A stretch of 64,000 nucleotides of DNA from Toxoplasma gondii ME49. Taxonomy: Eukaryota; Apicomplexa; Conoidasida; Eucoccidiorida; Sarcocystidae. Shown in pieces: positions 25,136-36,644 of the stretch. A program made the position numbers and the translations under genes. The notes beneath the pieces are model-generated. The model made no database searches and was not told where the DNA came from. It saw nothing but the letters and a program-made list of their open reading frames with translations. The stretch lies in NCBI RefSeq assembly GCF_000006565.2, contig NC_031476.1, positions 4,525,900 through 4,589,899 on the forward strand, read 5' to 3'. Each line of letters opens with the position of its first letter. Positions within the stretch are counted from its first letter, which is position 1.

Positions 25136-26224
25136 ACGTCCGTGAAGCTCTTTGTTCATGGCTCGCGGCTGCTTCCAAGTGAGCATTTCTTCTGCGCTTC
25201 GCTTGCGTGGCGGGGATGCCCACCGCAGAAGAAAGCCAAGAAAAGAAAGAAGAGTGAACTAGCGATCTTTCAGTGTCGCTCTGTACACGGAGGTGAAACG
25301 CCAACAGGCACAGACAGTTTTCAACTTCCTTCTTTCATCTCTCTTCGCCCAGTTTCTTCCTCTCTGGTCGCTCGCCGTCGATCTCTTCTTTGAGGCTGGC
25401 CTTCCCGCTTCTTCGTCTTCTTCGTCTTCACTCAGTTGCCTCTTCCCTAACATCTCTCTTTCCACTTTCCTCGCTCTGCTCCAACAATCGGTCCTGTCTC
25501 CAGTTTCTTTCCAGACAGTCCTGCTGCTTCGCTGTGTCTTCTCTCTCGCCAGCGCGAGTCGACGGCGCTGGGGATCTGCGAAGTCTACGTTCTTCCTGGA
25601 AGAGATTTTCCTACGTGAAGGTGCGAAACGAAACAGCGAACATATCCACGCAAATGCGAGTCTAAATAGATGCAAAAGAGGGCAACGTGTGTTTTCTGTG
25701 TTCTTATCTGAACTGTCACCCTTTTCTCTCCTTGGTGGAGTTGTTTGTCTCCGTGGATGCTCTGGATGTTGAGACAGCGCGTTTTGTGTTGCCGTTGCCT
25801 TTTTAGTTTCGGTGTCTGTCCCGATGAAGCGGTGCGTGATTGGCTGCATGCAGAGCACTCGACTTCGCTGTAGGACTTCCGTTCGCCTCATTCGTGTCTG
25901 TTCTCTACTGTCACTCTTCGCGCTTCTTTCTGCTGCTCTGTCTCTCTTGTCTCTTATCGTTTCTCTCTGCCACTCTGGTCCACCTCCTGTTGGCAGCTGC
26001 CGCAGCCTCCTCCTCACCCTTAGTTCGCTCCCTTTCTCGTTCATCTCCTTTGTCGGCTTTTTTCGCCGCGTCGATACTGAAGCTTCGACCAAGCAAGCAC
26101 AGCCATGCCTCTACGCTGCGTGCTCGAAAAACGCGATTCCTTCGTCGCATGCATCCACCAACGCCTTCCCCAGATACTGCGATATACATACTCTCGAATC
26201 ACCTGTATCTGCATTTCTCACTAC

Positions 26225-26262
<38 letters not shown>

Positions 26263-28083
26263 TGTAGTCAATGGAGCGAGACATCGGACATGTCACATAT
26301 ATATATATATATATATATGCATATAGGTACACATGCATACATACATACACACTCCGGCCCCAGAGAGCAGCTTATCTCTTTAGCCATGTGTATGTAGATA
26401 CATAGGCGTTTTTGTTGGTGTAGGATTTGCATGGACAGCCACAGACGTCTTGCCTTGCGTCGTGTATGACTGGTTCCTGACTGTCCAGCGGACGGTTTTG
26501 AGTGCGTATCTTGAAAAGCCGACAGAGACAGACGCGACTGTTTGTGTTCCACAGACAGTCTCAACCGGCAGGTTCTTCACCTCAAACGGCACTGCGTTTT
26601 CTCCAGCTCGGCTTTCAAAAGGATCCTTCGCACGATCGATTTCCGGAAGATAAGCTCGCGTCTTTGGGCCATCCATGGCGTCAACACAGTCAACTCCTGT
26701 CTACGGACTTACGCATCTCCAGCTACGCATTCGACCAGGGTGCTGTGCACGCGTATACGCACAGGCACGGAAGCAAAAATCTGTCGATTTGCAACTGGAG
26801 CAAGCCGCATAAAATATTAACATACATACACACGCATGTAGACAGATAATTACAAACAAAAAAATCAACAGAAACCACGCGAACTCGTTTAGGACCGTGC
26901 TGTGACAGAGCACTAGAGTGTCCGGCGCATCTTCGTATGGTGATCGCCTTTTCCAGTGAGGCGTACGTACACATTGTTTCGTCTGGCGTTTGACAAAGAC
27001 GCAAAGCCGAGCAACGCACAAAGGCAGCGGAAGACGCGCGTGAGAAACTGAGGCTTATCCTTGGTCGCTCAATTCTACAGATCTTTCGTAGGGATCTCCC
27101 CCTTTCGACAGGGGCATGAGTTATCTGGTAAACAACGATATTCGCTCCCTCAAAGACTCGCGAAGTCTCAACGTAAAACTTCTTTTCCTGCCTAGACAAA
27201 GAGGCGGAGACACCTCCGCAGGCTGTCCTTCGCAGCAAGCGAATTTCTGATGCAAACGCCCAAAACCTCCTCAGGCATAGAGAGAAGCGCGTCCATCAGA
27301 TGAACAAGTGAGAGCGCTAGAAACGCAGCGAAGCATGAGGGAAAAGGGAGGAAGCGAAAGGAGCTCTCTGGTCGAGGAAGCAAGAACGAGTCCTTAGAGC
27401 GGCGCCTTCTCCGAACCAGTCTCGACAGCCACGGGGGTGACGCAGCGCTCGTTCACATCGATTTCGTCGACCGGACCTGACGCAGAAAACGACCCAAGAA
27501 CAAGCAATGCGTAAAACGCCCTTTTGATGGATGTCTGCTTTCTCCGACTGCCCTCTCGAGTCCGACGCGCTTGGGGTCTGCCGTGTCGAGAGGGCCGACG
27601 CAACAAAGCACATAAAGAACGGAAGAAACCGAACTCCAGACGAGACGCAGGAAGCGCAAAGATGGTCGACAAAAGAGTCCGACAGCCCCGGCTTCAAAGA
27701 GTGAACGGGTCCCGACACCTGGGAGCTCGTGCAGAAGAACGCGACGGTTAACAGCAGCAACGCACATGCAGAGAAAGCAGGGGAAACGCAGACGAACCTC
27801 AGGACGCTTTTGCGAGACAGGACCGAGTAAACAGGAAAGTCTTCACGAAGCCACGTGAGGGTGATCCTACGCCAGTTGAAAAGATAAAAACAACAACATT
27901 TCATCTGAAGCGATCGAGCGAGAAACTCGCCACAGCTATGCGTTACAGGACACCCAGTGGCGGCCTCCCTTGATTGTGACCGTAGTCTGTGTTCACATCC
28001 CTTCTCAGCGAGGCAGCGGCAGGCGTCAGCGCAGTGCGAATCGGATCCAAACGAGGAGGAACTGCATGCAGCGAAAGATGCTG
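25136..28083. other. Convergent spacer between the Lys-rich gene and FPGS
   Basis: About 2.9 kb between two stop codons, expected to hold both 3' UTRs. It contains pyrimidine-rich sequence at 25300-26080, TA arrays at 26226-26259 and 26296-26318, and a palindrome variant GCGTACGTACAC at about 26961-26972. No gene is supported: open frames on both strands lack domains and linked splice sites. Confidence 0.4.
26226..26318. repeat. TA microsatellites in the 3' spacer
   Basis: Two (TA)n arrays, about 34 bp and 23 bp, separated by 36 bp of unique sequence. Confidence 0.9.
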
Positions 28084-31000
28084 CTAAAGCTGCAGGCGCG
28101 TACCGTGGAGAAATCCAAGAGTTTCGATAACTTCCTTCATCATGTAGAAGGATCCACAGGCGACCAACACACTCTGTTCAGCTGTTGCCTGGCGATAGGC
28201 GAAGCGTAGCACCTCCGGAAGATGGCCTGCACAGGGTCCGAGAAGACAAGCCTTTTGCTTCGACAAGGTCACGGAAGATGGCGATACGAAACCTCACCCT
28301 TCTCAAGGTGCTCAGCGGGCGCGCGGCATCTTCAAACGGACTCGCGAACGCCAGAAAAGAAAACGAGAGAGAATGGACAGCAAGACGACGGTCTGGAGAA
28401 CTGAAACGCGTAAGAAACGACAACACGGCTGGCTCAGACAGACAGCGCAGAAGCGAATCGAGAACGAGGAAGAAAAGAGAAGAGCGGGAGGGAGGCGGAG
28501 AAAGGGAAAGAGGACAAAAGACGAAGAAATGGAGGGGACGGGAGCGAAACCGAAGACAGGAAGCGGTAACGAGTGACGGCGAGCGAGAGGAACAGAACGG
28601 CAGACTGGGGGACAGAGGCAGAGGCGGAACAAAGGCAAAAGAGAGAGAGGAAAACACAGAGATAAACAAAGAGAGAGAGACAGAGAGAGAGAGGGAGAGA
28701 AGAAAAAGGAAACGAGAGAGGGTCGCACGACTTCCCTGATGGGGATTCAGAGAAGACCGAATCTCGTCTCCGCGGTGTGCGCGATGGCCTTTTCTCACTT
28801 ACCTGCAGTGCAAGATTGAAGGAGGTGCGTATAGCGGCGAATGTTGTCGGGGACATGTATGAGACTTTCCGTCTCTTTCTCTGAAGCGCGTTGCTCCTTC
28901 TCGTCTGTTTGCGCTCGCGTCTCTGAGAGGACTCGAAACTGTTCCTCCAGTCCCGCCAGAATCGCGGTTCGCAGTCTGCAAACGTGACGACGTCGATTCG
29001 CAGATGAAAACCGAACCCAAATGAACTTCGTCTCACACCGACAGACCTTCCTGCTCGTCTCCCTTATCTACGCACGATATGTTCTGTCTCCCATAGAAAC
29101 ACACGAAAACCGGAAAGCCGGAAAGGCACCAAACGTGGACAGGCGAAGCAGCCTGCACTCAACCACCCCCTCAACCCCCTCAGCAGGCTCCGAGCGTCCT
29201 TCCTGTGTTGATCGGCTTATATGCGGGGACCCTCGGGGGGGCGTGTGGCTGCTGTGGCTCTGAAAACGCCAAACCGCACCGAACGCCGCAGCGATCCCGC
29301 GGCATCCCTCGAGTCAAGTGCGAGGCGCAGGTCGGCAGCAAGGTTTTCAAAATCCTTTTGTTCAAGGGGCAACGATGGGTGCGTCGCATCCGCCCCAGGA
29401 ATTCTATTTTACGAATTGCGTTAATGGGCGCAGAGGTCCCTGACTGTCCAGTCAAGTGGGCTTGCAATAAACACTTACACATCGCGGTGCTGGTCACCCG
29501 ACACAGTCTCGTTCTTCGGCGAGACGTGGAGGCATTCACTGGATTTCGCAGAAAAACCAAAAACGTATCTGTTTTCTTCGCACGCAACTCTCGTTCGGCC
29601 GCAGAAACGCACTTACTCGGACGTCACTCTGTTGTCTGTCTCCAGCTCCTCCAGGACAGAAACTGCAGTTTTCCGCCGCTCATGGTTCGCCTCGACGAAA
29701 TGCAGCCGCTGAACATACACCCCGGCACACAGACAACACACGCTATGCGTCCCCCCCCCGTTCGCTGGCTTGTCTCCCCTGACTGTGCATACACATTCAG
29801 TAACATACGCATGCACCCATCCTAGCACATATATACACATGTATATGGGTACGTATATGTACATTTATATAAAAATATATAAATGGACAACTATGCACTT
29901 ATGAGTATACATATATACATATATGCATATATATATATATATATATATGGATTTCTACAGAAATGTGTATATTGATATGTATCAATATATATAGCATTGT
30001 TCGACACGTTTGCCCTCCTGAGGGGGACAGGAAAAAGACTCCCTATGAGATGAAAGACTTGCCATGTGCGGCTTAGGGCGTCGATGGGAGGGTCCCATTT
30101 CGTCTCCTGCTCAACAACTCACCGCGAGGCGATTGTTCCGGGGAAAAGAGAGATAGTTCATCAGAGGCTGGAGAACGGAGACGCTTCTCTCCTTCGTCAG
30201 CGAGACAACGACGCGGACTGGAATTCCGAAGTAGTGGTGTTCGAGGAACTGACGACGAAGCCACGCAAGCACCAAAATGCACAAAAACGTTTTTCTTCGC
30301 CTCAAGCGGCGAACGGCAAAAGGCTCTATGCAACTGCGAAAGGCTGGTGAAGACCTTCGTGCCGCTTGACAAACAGTGACAGCCGCGCGTACAGCGAAGG
30401 AGCTCCACACAGAGTTATGTGATTCTGTGTTCATCGGGATAAGGGGCCAACATATCTCGCGACACTCAGACAGATTCCGTTTACCTCTACCTCTAAGATA
30501 CAGTCACCTACATTGGCAGCCATACATAAAGGCGTATACACATGCATATACCTACGCGTCTACGTATACATAGATATATATTTGTATGTAAGTATGTATT
30601 CATTTGTTCGTTCCACGTATTGATCTCCGGAAGCACGGACTTCAGAAAGAGAAACAAGGCACCAACACAGGAATAAATCATACGCGAGCTGGATGTCGGT
30701 GAGCGAAAACGAAAAGACACGCTGTTCTTCTGTCCGAGAAGAAGGGAACCCCGAGGTTTATCTCCCAGCAGTGCTCCTTCGCCCAATTCGCGTTTGTCCT
30801 CAGACACCATCAGATCTCGAGTTCTCGTGTCTGACGACTTCGACCGTGTCACCTCTCGATCTTCCTTCCCCCATGACGTTTCCACGCTCTCTCCGTCGCT
30901 GTGCCTTCTCCTACTGACCTTATCGCTCCCCTCGGTTCTCTTCACTCTCTCTCTCTCTCTTCTCTCTCCCTGTCCCCCGAAAAGGGTGTGCAGCGTCCTG

Positions 31001-34000
31001 AGCATACCTGAAGAAACCTTTCAATTGCAGTTTCGTTGTGGGCGACATCGACGACGACTGCGTAGGGTGTCAGTAGAGCGCTGGCGTCTTCTCGTGCATC
31101 TTTCACTCCATCCTCGCGACCTGTTTCCCTGCGAGTCTCTCCGTTCTCGGTGCTTCGTTCCTCCTTTTCCACGTGATCTTTGCTGCGTTTTTCGCCAGCG
31201 CCTCGAAGGCTCGAGAGGCCACAGAGGCCACTGGCGACTTGCAGGTCTTGTCGAGTGAGGACGTGAGCTCGCAGAGGCATCTGCACACTGAGCGCCGTCT
31301 TCAATTGATTCGGGAGCAGATCGAGCCTCAAAACGTTCTCCACCACGACGCTGAAGGAAGACAAACGAAAAAAAATCCGGAAAGTCCGACGACCCCGAAC
31401 TCAGACGCACCCGTCACGCGAGAAACCAAAGGTAAGGAAGTCAAGGAAGCGGCAGGAAGGAAGACGAGAAAGAACCACAGAGAAAGCGAGAAAGACAGAG
31501 GAAGCGAAGACAACAGAGAGGAATCGAGAAAACATCAGAAAGACAGAGACAGAGAGAACAGTGCAGAGAGATAGAGAGAACACCAGAGCGTCATACAGAG
31601 AACATCAGAGATAGAGAGAACAACGTCGAGCAAAAAACAATGTACAAGGTCGGGAGAGACAGAACAACTGAGAGAGGCAGAAGACACTCCAGCGAGAGAC
31701 CGTGACCCTGAAACGAGGCACAGAAGCTCTGAAGAACACAAGAAAACAGATCCACGAGACAGCGCACCACACCGCAAGAGGCCCAGAACATCAAAGACCT
31801 CGTGAGGGATGCAACGAGGATGTAGAGCGAGTAACACGACAGCGAGAAATGTCTGTGGCAACGTTGGAAGGTGATGACGAAAACCGAGTGCAGTGGAGGC
31901 AGGATATCTGTTCCAGGCAGCATGTGTAGAAGACTCAAAGAAAGAAAACAAAATACAATTGAGAGAACTTCTCACCGACAAATGCGGATATTTTCGTCCT
32001 CGAAGTCTTCTCCTCTCGGCTCGGCCTGAACCTCCATCACGTCCGCGCCAACGCAGGCTGCCTTCTGTCGAAAGCAGGGATGCACCGCAGCCGTCGGACC
32101 TGCAGACAGCGGCCGGAAGCGCCGAAACGTTGGGGAAACGCCAAAGCGAAGAAATGAGAGGAACGGCCGGAGAGATACCGGAACGAAGCGAAGAAAGGAA
32201 AGCAACAAAAAGGAAAAACGAAGGGAGCACCTCACAGCAGCGAGGAGCCGACGCGCGGGATGCGTGGAGTCAGGGCAGTCGAGCGAACGAAAAGGTTGCA
32301 TGCGAAGGAGACACACAAGGAGAGAAAAGCGGAGAAGCGAGGCGGGGAAACAAGGCGAAATGAGCAGAGGCAAGGACGCGAAAGAAAAAGAAGGCCACCT
32401 GTGGTCTCCCCACAGGCTGCGAGAGGCTGCGTGAGAAGGCCGAAGTCGCTGAACGCGCCTGCTGGAGCCGCGACAAAGAAAGGAGTTTTCCATACGCCTC
32501 GCAAGACTCCTCTTTGCAGTTCTCACGCCATACCAACACACACAGTGGGCGATGGGTACGCCGCTGTCTTGTGGGACGAGACGACGCCGAGAACCTTGCG
32601 GAGTGCCACCATCCGCAGGCAGGCAGTTCTTAGTCGGCACAGAACAGGTTCAGAAGCTAGGCGCTCTGAGGTCGACCAAACGGAGAGCAGACAATGGCTC
32701 TTGAATAGATTGCTGGCTTCCCGGAGACCCATCAACCGTTTCTCTTCCAAACGAAGCAGCCTTGCTTCCTTCTGCCTCACCTAACACAAGGGGAGTCTTC
32801 GCTTTGATGACGCCGGCCTTCTCCTGAGCAATTCTGTCCAAGGTGTCTCCCAGCACGTTCATGTGGTCCCAGCCTGAGGTGTACATACACCGCAGGTGCC
32901 ACAGCGGTCGAATTGCCGCACACCCTCGAGGCGCGGACGCAATGCGAATCAGATCGCCGCTTGAGCAAGACGGTTCACGCATCAAAAAGAAGGGGGATTC
33001 TGGATTTGAGGGGACCACCTTGTCTGTGGAATCTGCCCTCTGGGTCTCGTGGAACTGCGCTGCCAATAACGCGACAAGGACCTCTCCAGGCACTCAGGGC
33101 CGAAGAGGGACGAACTGGATCTCGGCTCTCCCTCACAGACTATGAAACCGAATGGTCGGTTTCCACGAGCTTCCTGCCCTGGTCCGTCAGCGCGAAAGCC
33201 ACTCAGCGTTCTTTCCCAGACGCACGTGTGTGTCTTTAAATGATACCCGCAACAAAGGCAAAGAAAGCGAGTCTCAGCATGTCCGCAGCATGTACAAAAG
33301 TGACCATCTTTGACTGAACGCTGGATTCCTCTACCCGTCATGCAAACAGTAGGCCTTTCGCTGCGCCCTGGAAGCGTTTACGTTCGACAAATCCAGTCGC
33401 GCCATTCACGGACGCGCCTGTGGCTGGCGTCGAGCCCCACCCGTTTTCGAATCTCTCAATGTCGACGGGGAGCGTTTCCTACGCGGCGAGTGAAACGCGC
33501 AGAGGATCAGAGGCGCAGATTCAGAGGAACTGAAGACACCGCTTGCCCAGAGGAATTCAGATGTCGGGCGCGTTGCGTAGGAGTGTGGCCGCGCGCATCT
33601 CACGAGAGAGCAAGCACCAACAGATGTTCATCGATATATACACAGATAATCATGGTCGCACATCGGCCGCGACCAACACAACACGACGCATGGCTTGTCA
33701 CACAAAAGCGCACGTAAACGCGTCCTCTTCGGCGCCCCGCGCTTTCACATCACAAGGACATCACGCTTTGCGTGGGTTGGTCGAGAAAATCAAAGACTCA
33801 AACGCACGCTCACACAACAAGCGTTTAAAATGTCTTTGCCTCACCAATGGACGTGATGACTGTACACCGCGGAGAGTCGACGATGTTCGTCGCATCCAGA
33901 CGCCCACCCAGACCTGTTTCGATGACGGCCCAGTCCACCTCTTGTTGCGAAAAGTAGAGAAAGGCCATCTGCGTGGTAACCTGTGGATCCAGATAGGGAG

Positions 34001-34794
34001 CGAAGAGAACTCAGACACGTTTGCAACGCAGACGACACAGTCGGAGACGTTCCGCATGCAAACGAGACACCAAGAAACAGGGTCAGCGCGCTTCTGCCTA
34101 CCTCAAAGAACGTGAGCTCCACTCCCATTTGTTTGGCCGTCTGCGTCACGCGGTGGTACAGAGAGACGACGTCCTCCTCAGGAATCATTTGACTGTCGAC
34201 GCGAATCCTCTCGCGAAAAGAAAGAATGTGCGGGGAGGTGTACGTCCCGACCTTGTAGCCTGCACAGCAGAAGAAAAAAGGGACGCAGCGCCAGTTGCGC
34301 TACACCAGCTGCGAGTGCCCGTTCGACTCTGACCTGCTGGTGCATGGACAACGGAGACCTACAGCGACGCCTGTGGCCGGAGTGTCATCGGCGCCCCAGA
34401 AAACTGTGTTTCACAAAAAGACAAATGCACCGACAGAACGCACATTGCTGACACCGAACAGTCATGCATTCATCAACACACCCAGCTACATATATCCATG
34501 CATATATCCATATATATATATATATATATCGTATCCGGTCCAGAACGAAGTCGGCTGTTTGTATGGCTGCGTGACTTTGTTACCCTTGAGGGAGAGGCAA
34601 GCGGCGAGCTTCGCACAGGTGGTGCCTTTTCCATTTGTTCCTGCAACGTGGATTATGTCGTAGTCGTCCTGGGGACTGCCGAGTCCTGCAGCGACTGCCC
34701 GCATGCGATCCGTTCCGAGTTTCACCGCGTGGTGAGAAAAAAGTTGTTTCAAGCACGCGGTGTATTTACTGCCCAAGCTGGCGGGCGTCGCCAT
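28084..34794 (-). CDS. FPGS: Dihydrofolate synthase / folylpolyglutamate synthase
   Basis: Eleven minus exons, all with GT..AG and matching phase: 34794-34584, 34259-34102, 33980-33845, 32873-32781, 32099-31976, 31350-31008, 30248-30123, 29708-29617, 29538-29479, 28975-28803 and 28226-28084. They encode 552 residues and end at a stop codon. The enzyme adds glutamate to dihydropteroate and/or folates with ATP, completing folate synthesis and retaining folates in the cell. Diagnostic Mur-ligase motifs are visible: [11 protein letters not shown] (ATP loop), [44 protein letters not shown] and VVVDVAHN. The C-terminal domain ends with [16 protein letters not shown]. Exon 6 carries a charged insertion before the DVAHN motif that is not typical of the family. 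Whether it is bifunctional, as in Plasmodium, cannot be told from sequence alone. The start is the first ATG of the frame. Confidence 0.95.
28470..28735. repeat. GA-rich simple sequence in FPGS intron 10
   Basis: The plus strand is dominated by GAGAGA, GACAGA and GGAGAA units, so the FPGS transcript carries a long pyrimidine-rich run here. A similar GA-rich block at about 31420-31640 lies in intron 5. Confidence 0.8.
29908..29948. repeat. TA microsatellite in FPGS intron 7
   Basis: An (AT)n array between FPGS exons 30248-30123 and 29708-29617. Flanking sequence from 29825 onward is also rich in TATA and TGTATA units. Confidence 0.9.
32878..32891. repeat. GGTGTACATACACC palindrome abutting an FPGS 3' splice site
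   Basis: Read on the coding (minus) strand this is GGTGTATGTACACC followed immediately by TCAG and the first base of FPGS exon 4 (32873). The element therefore occupies roughly positions -5 to -18 of the acceptor, where a polypyrimidine tract would be expected. Confidence 0.9.
34511..34530. repeat. TA microsatellite in FPGS intron 1
   Basis: A (TA)10 array in the intron between FPGS exons 34794-34584 and 34259-34102. Confidence 0.9.
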
Positions 34795-36644
34795 CCTGTG
34801 GCACAGCGCGCGAGCCTTTTCGGAGTGTATTGCGAACGTGTCTCCAGTTCGCCGACGTAGAAGTTGCGAGGAGAAAGGGAGAGTACGACGAGGACGAGAG
34901 AGGTAAGAAGGCTAGAAAAAGAACGCCACAAGAAGAAAATGGGGTGAAGTGAATCAGGATAAACAAGGTGGCAGTCGGCAGCCTAGGGGAAGTCCACCGT
35001 CCTCTCGAAGTGCATTTTTTCACTTCTAACCGACGGATGCACCCTCTCTCGAGCTCTGAATTGTTTTGCCACCTGGAAAAAGAGTTCTTGAAGCTACATG
35101 GACGTTAACATTCGCCAGACAAGAAAGTGAATAGCTCTGGACCCTGAAAAAAACAGCGGTGAAAGCAGAGACTCCCCTCCTCCCCAGTTGCACCGTCGCC
35201 GGCGTGCAGGACGTCGTGTGCTCTACGCGCTGTCCTGTCCTCCTACCCAGAGACTTGGACGTCGGCTTTTTGCTGTTGTTTATAAAAAGGGCACAGACAG
35301 ACAAGCCGAAGCACGTACTCGCCACGACGAGTTCGGAACAGGGAACTAACGGCCACCTGCATGTGTGGATCTCAAAAAGGCGCCTAGCAGCCACTCGTTG
35401 AACAAACAATGCCGAAGAGCCACACAAATGGAAAACGAAACGAACCACAGATCGGAGTGAGAAAAGGTCTTTTCAGGAACAAGGTCCATCCCAACAGTCC
35501 GGGTGACCGAGACGCAACACACAGATACTGGCGGTTGAGCCTTTCCGCGGACAAGCAGGAGTGTGAAACAGACAAGATCTCGTGGAAACAACGTTCAGCA
35601 GCTTTGCCACTGCTTTGTCTACCTCTGAAAAGCGCCTGAAAACAATCGTCTTCACAGGTGAACGGATCTCCGGAAACCCAGAAAGGTGTCGTTGCAAACG
35701 CTGGACCGCATGCACACAAATGTGCGTCAAAAATCTCAAACCTCAACGAGAATCGAAGCCATTTTTCTCTGGACTTTGCTGCGGGGCCATCCTCACGCAA
35801 GGGAACTGGCCCACACAAACAGCTCCGCTTCCTTTTGTTTCTCTGTTTTCGATTTCCCTATGAAGGGATGCCAATGCCGGGCATAGCTATTTTGCCTCCA
35901 AGGAGACACGCTCGTGCGCAAGTCCGCAGACAGGAGTGTGTCATAGCCGCTCGCGACAGCTGAAGCTCGTGGAGGGAAGACTTTATTGGCGAAAGTTTTC
36001 TCTTCCATTCAATTCAGAAGCCGCAAACAGAGAGAGAAACGCGTATTTCAAGCCTTGTCGGCAGAGTCGGGTGGTCAGAGAGAAGCAGAAATTCTAACTG
36101 ATGACCGGGCCTAGTGGTTGCGCGTAGTCACGCGTCGCAGCAGGGGAAGGCAGAGAATCTCTGTCCGTGCCTCCATTCTTCTTTCGAGTCTTCCAATTAC
36201 GAAGACGGTTGAGGCGCCGTGCTTCATGTGTCGATTCTGTTCCTTCTACTCAAGGCTCTCGTCTGTTGAATTTCACCTTCAGGGTGCCGGAGGGTGCTAT
36301 TGTACGGTCTACAGCGTGATAGTCCTTTGTGTTGGGAAGGAATAAGGTCTAGAAAGCTCTACGCCACCTCGCAGACCAGGCGTTCTTCGATTCTACACCA
36401 CCTCTCTGGGGCCTACAGAAAGTCAATCAATCTATAGATAAACGAAAACCGGGCAACTGCAGTGTAATTCTTCTGGCTAAGTGAAGGCTCCCGGAGATTG
36501 TGCGATCTTCCGCCTGTATCTGCCTGGAACCCTACCATCCGCTGGAGGCGCGATCAATTGACTGTGCGTTTAGCAGCTTGTTTTGGTATGCAAACCAGTC
36601 TTTGAAATTCAAAGGGACAGGGCTCCGACTTGCGGCTCAGAAAG
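34795..36644. promoter_or_regulatory. Divergent spacer upstream of FPGS and of the unidentified plus-strand gene
   Basis: About 1.85 kb between head-to-head start codons, expected to hold both promoters. I see no TA array and no palindrome copy in it. Open frames of up to 144 codons occur, but none is supported. Confidence 0.4.

Noticed and set aside
25259..26092. 277-codon minus-strand frame
   Set aside because: Opposite pyrimidine-rich spacer, Arg/Lys/Glu composition only, no domain and no supporting splice sites.
34238..34252. GAGGTGTACGTCCC as another palindrome copy
   Set aside because: Only one arm matches, and it encodes the conserved GTYTSPH motif of FPGS, so it is explained by coding constraint.
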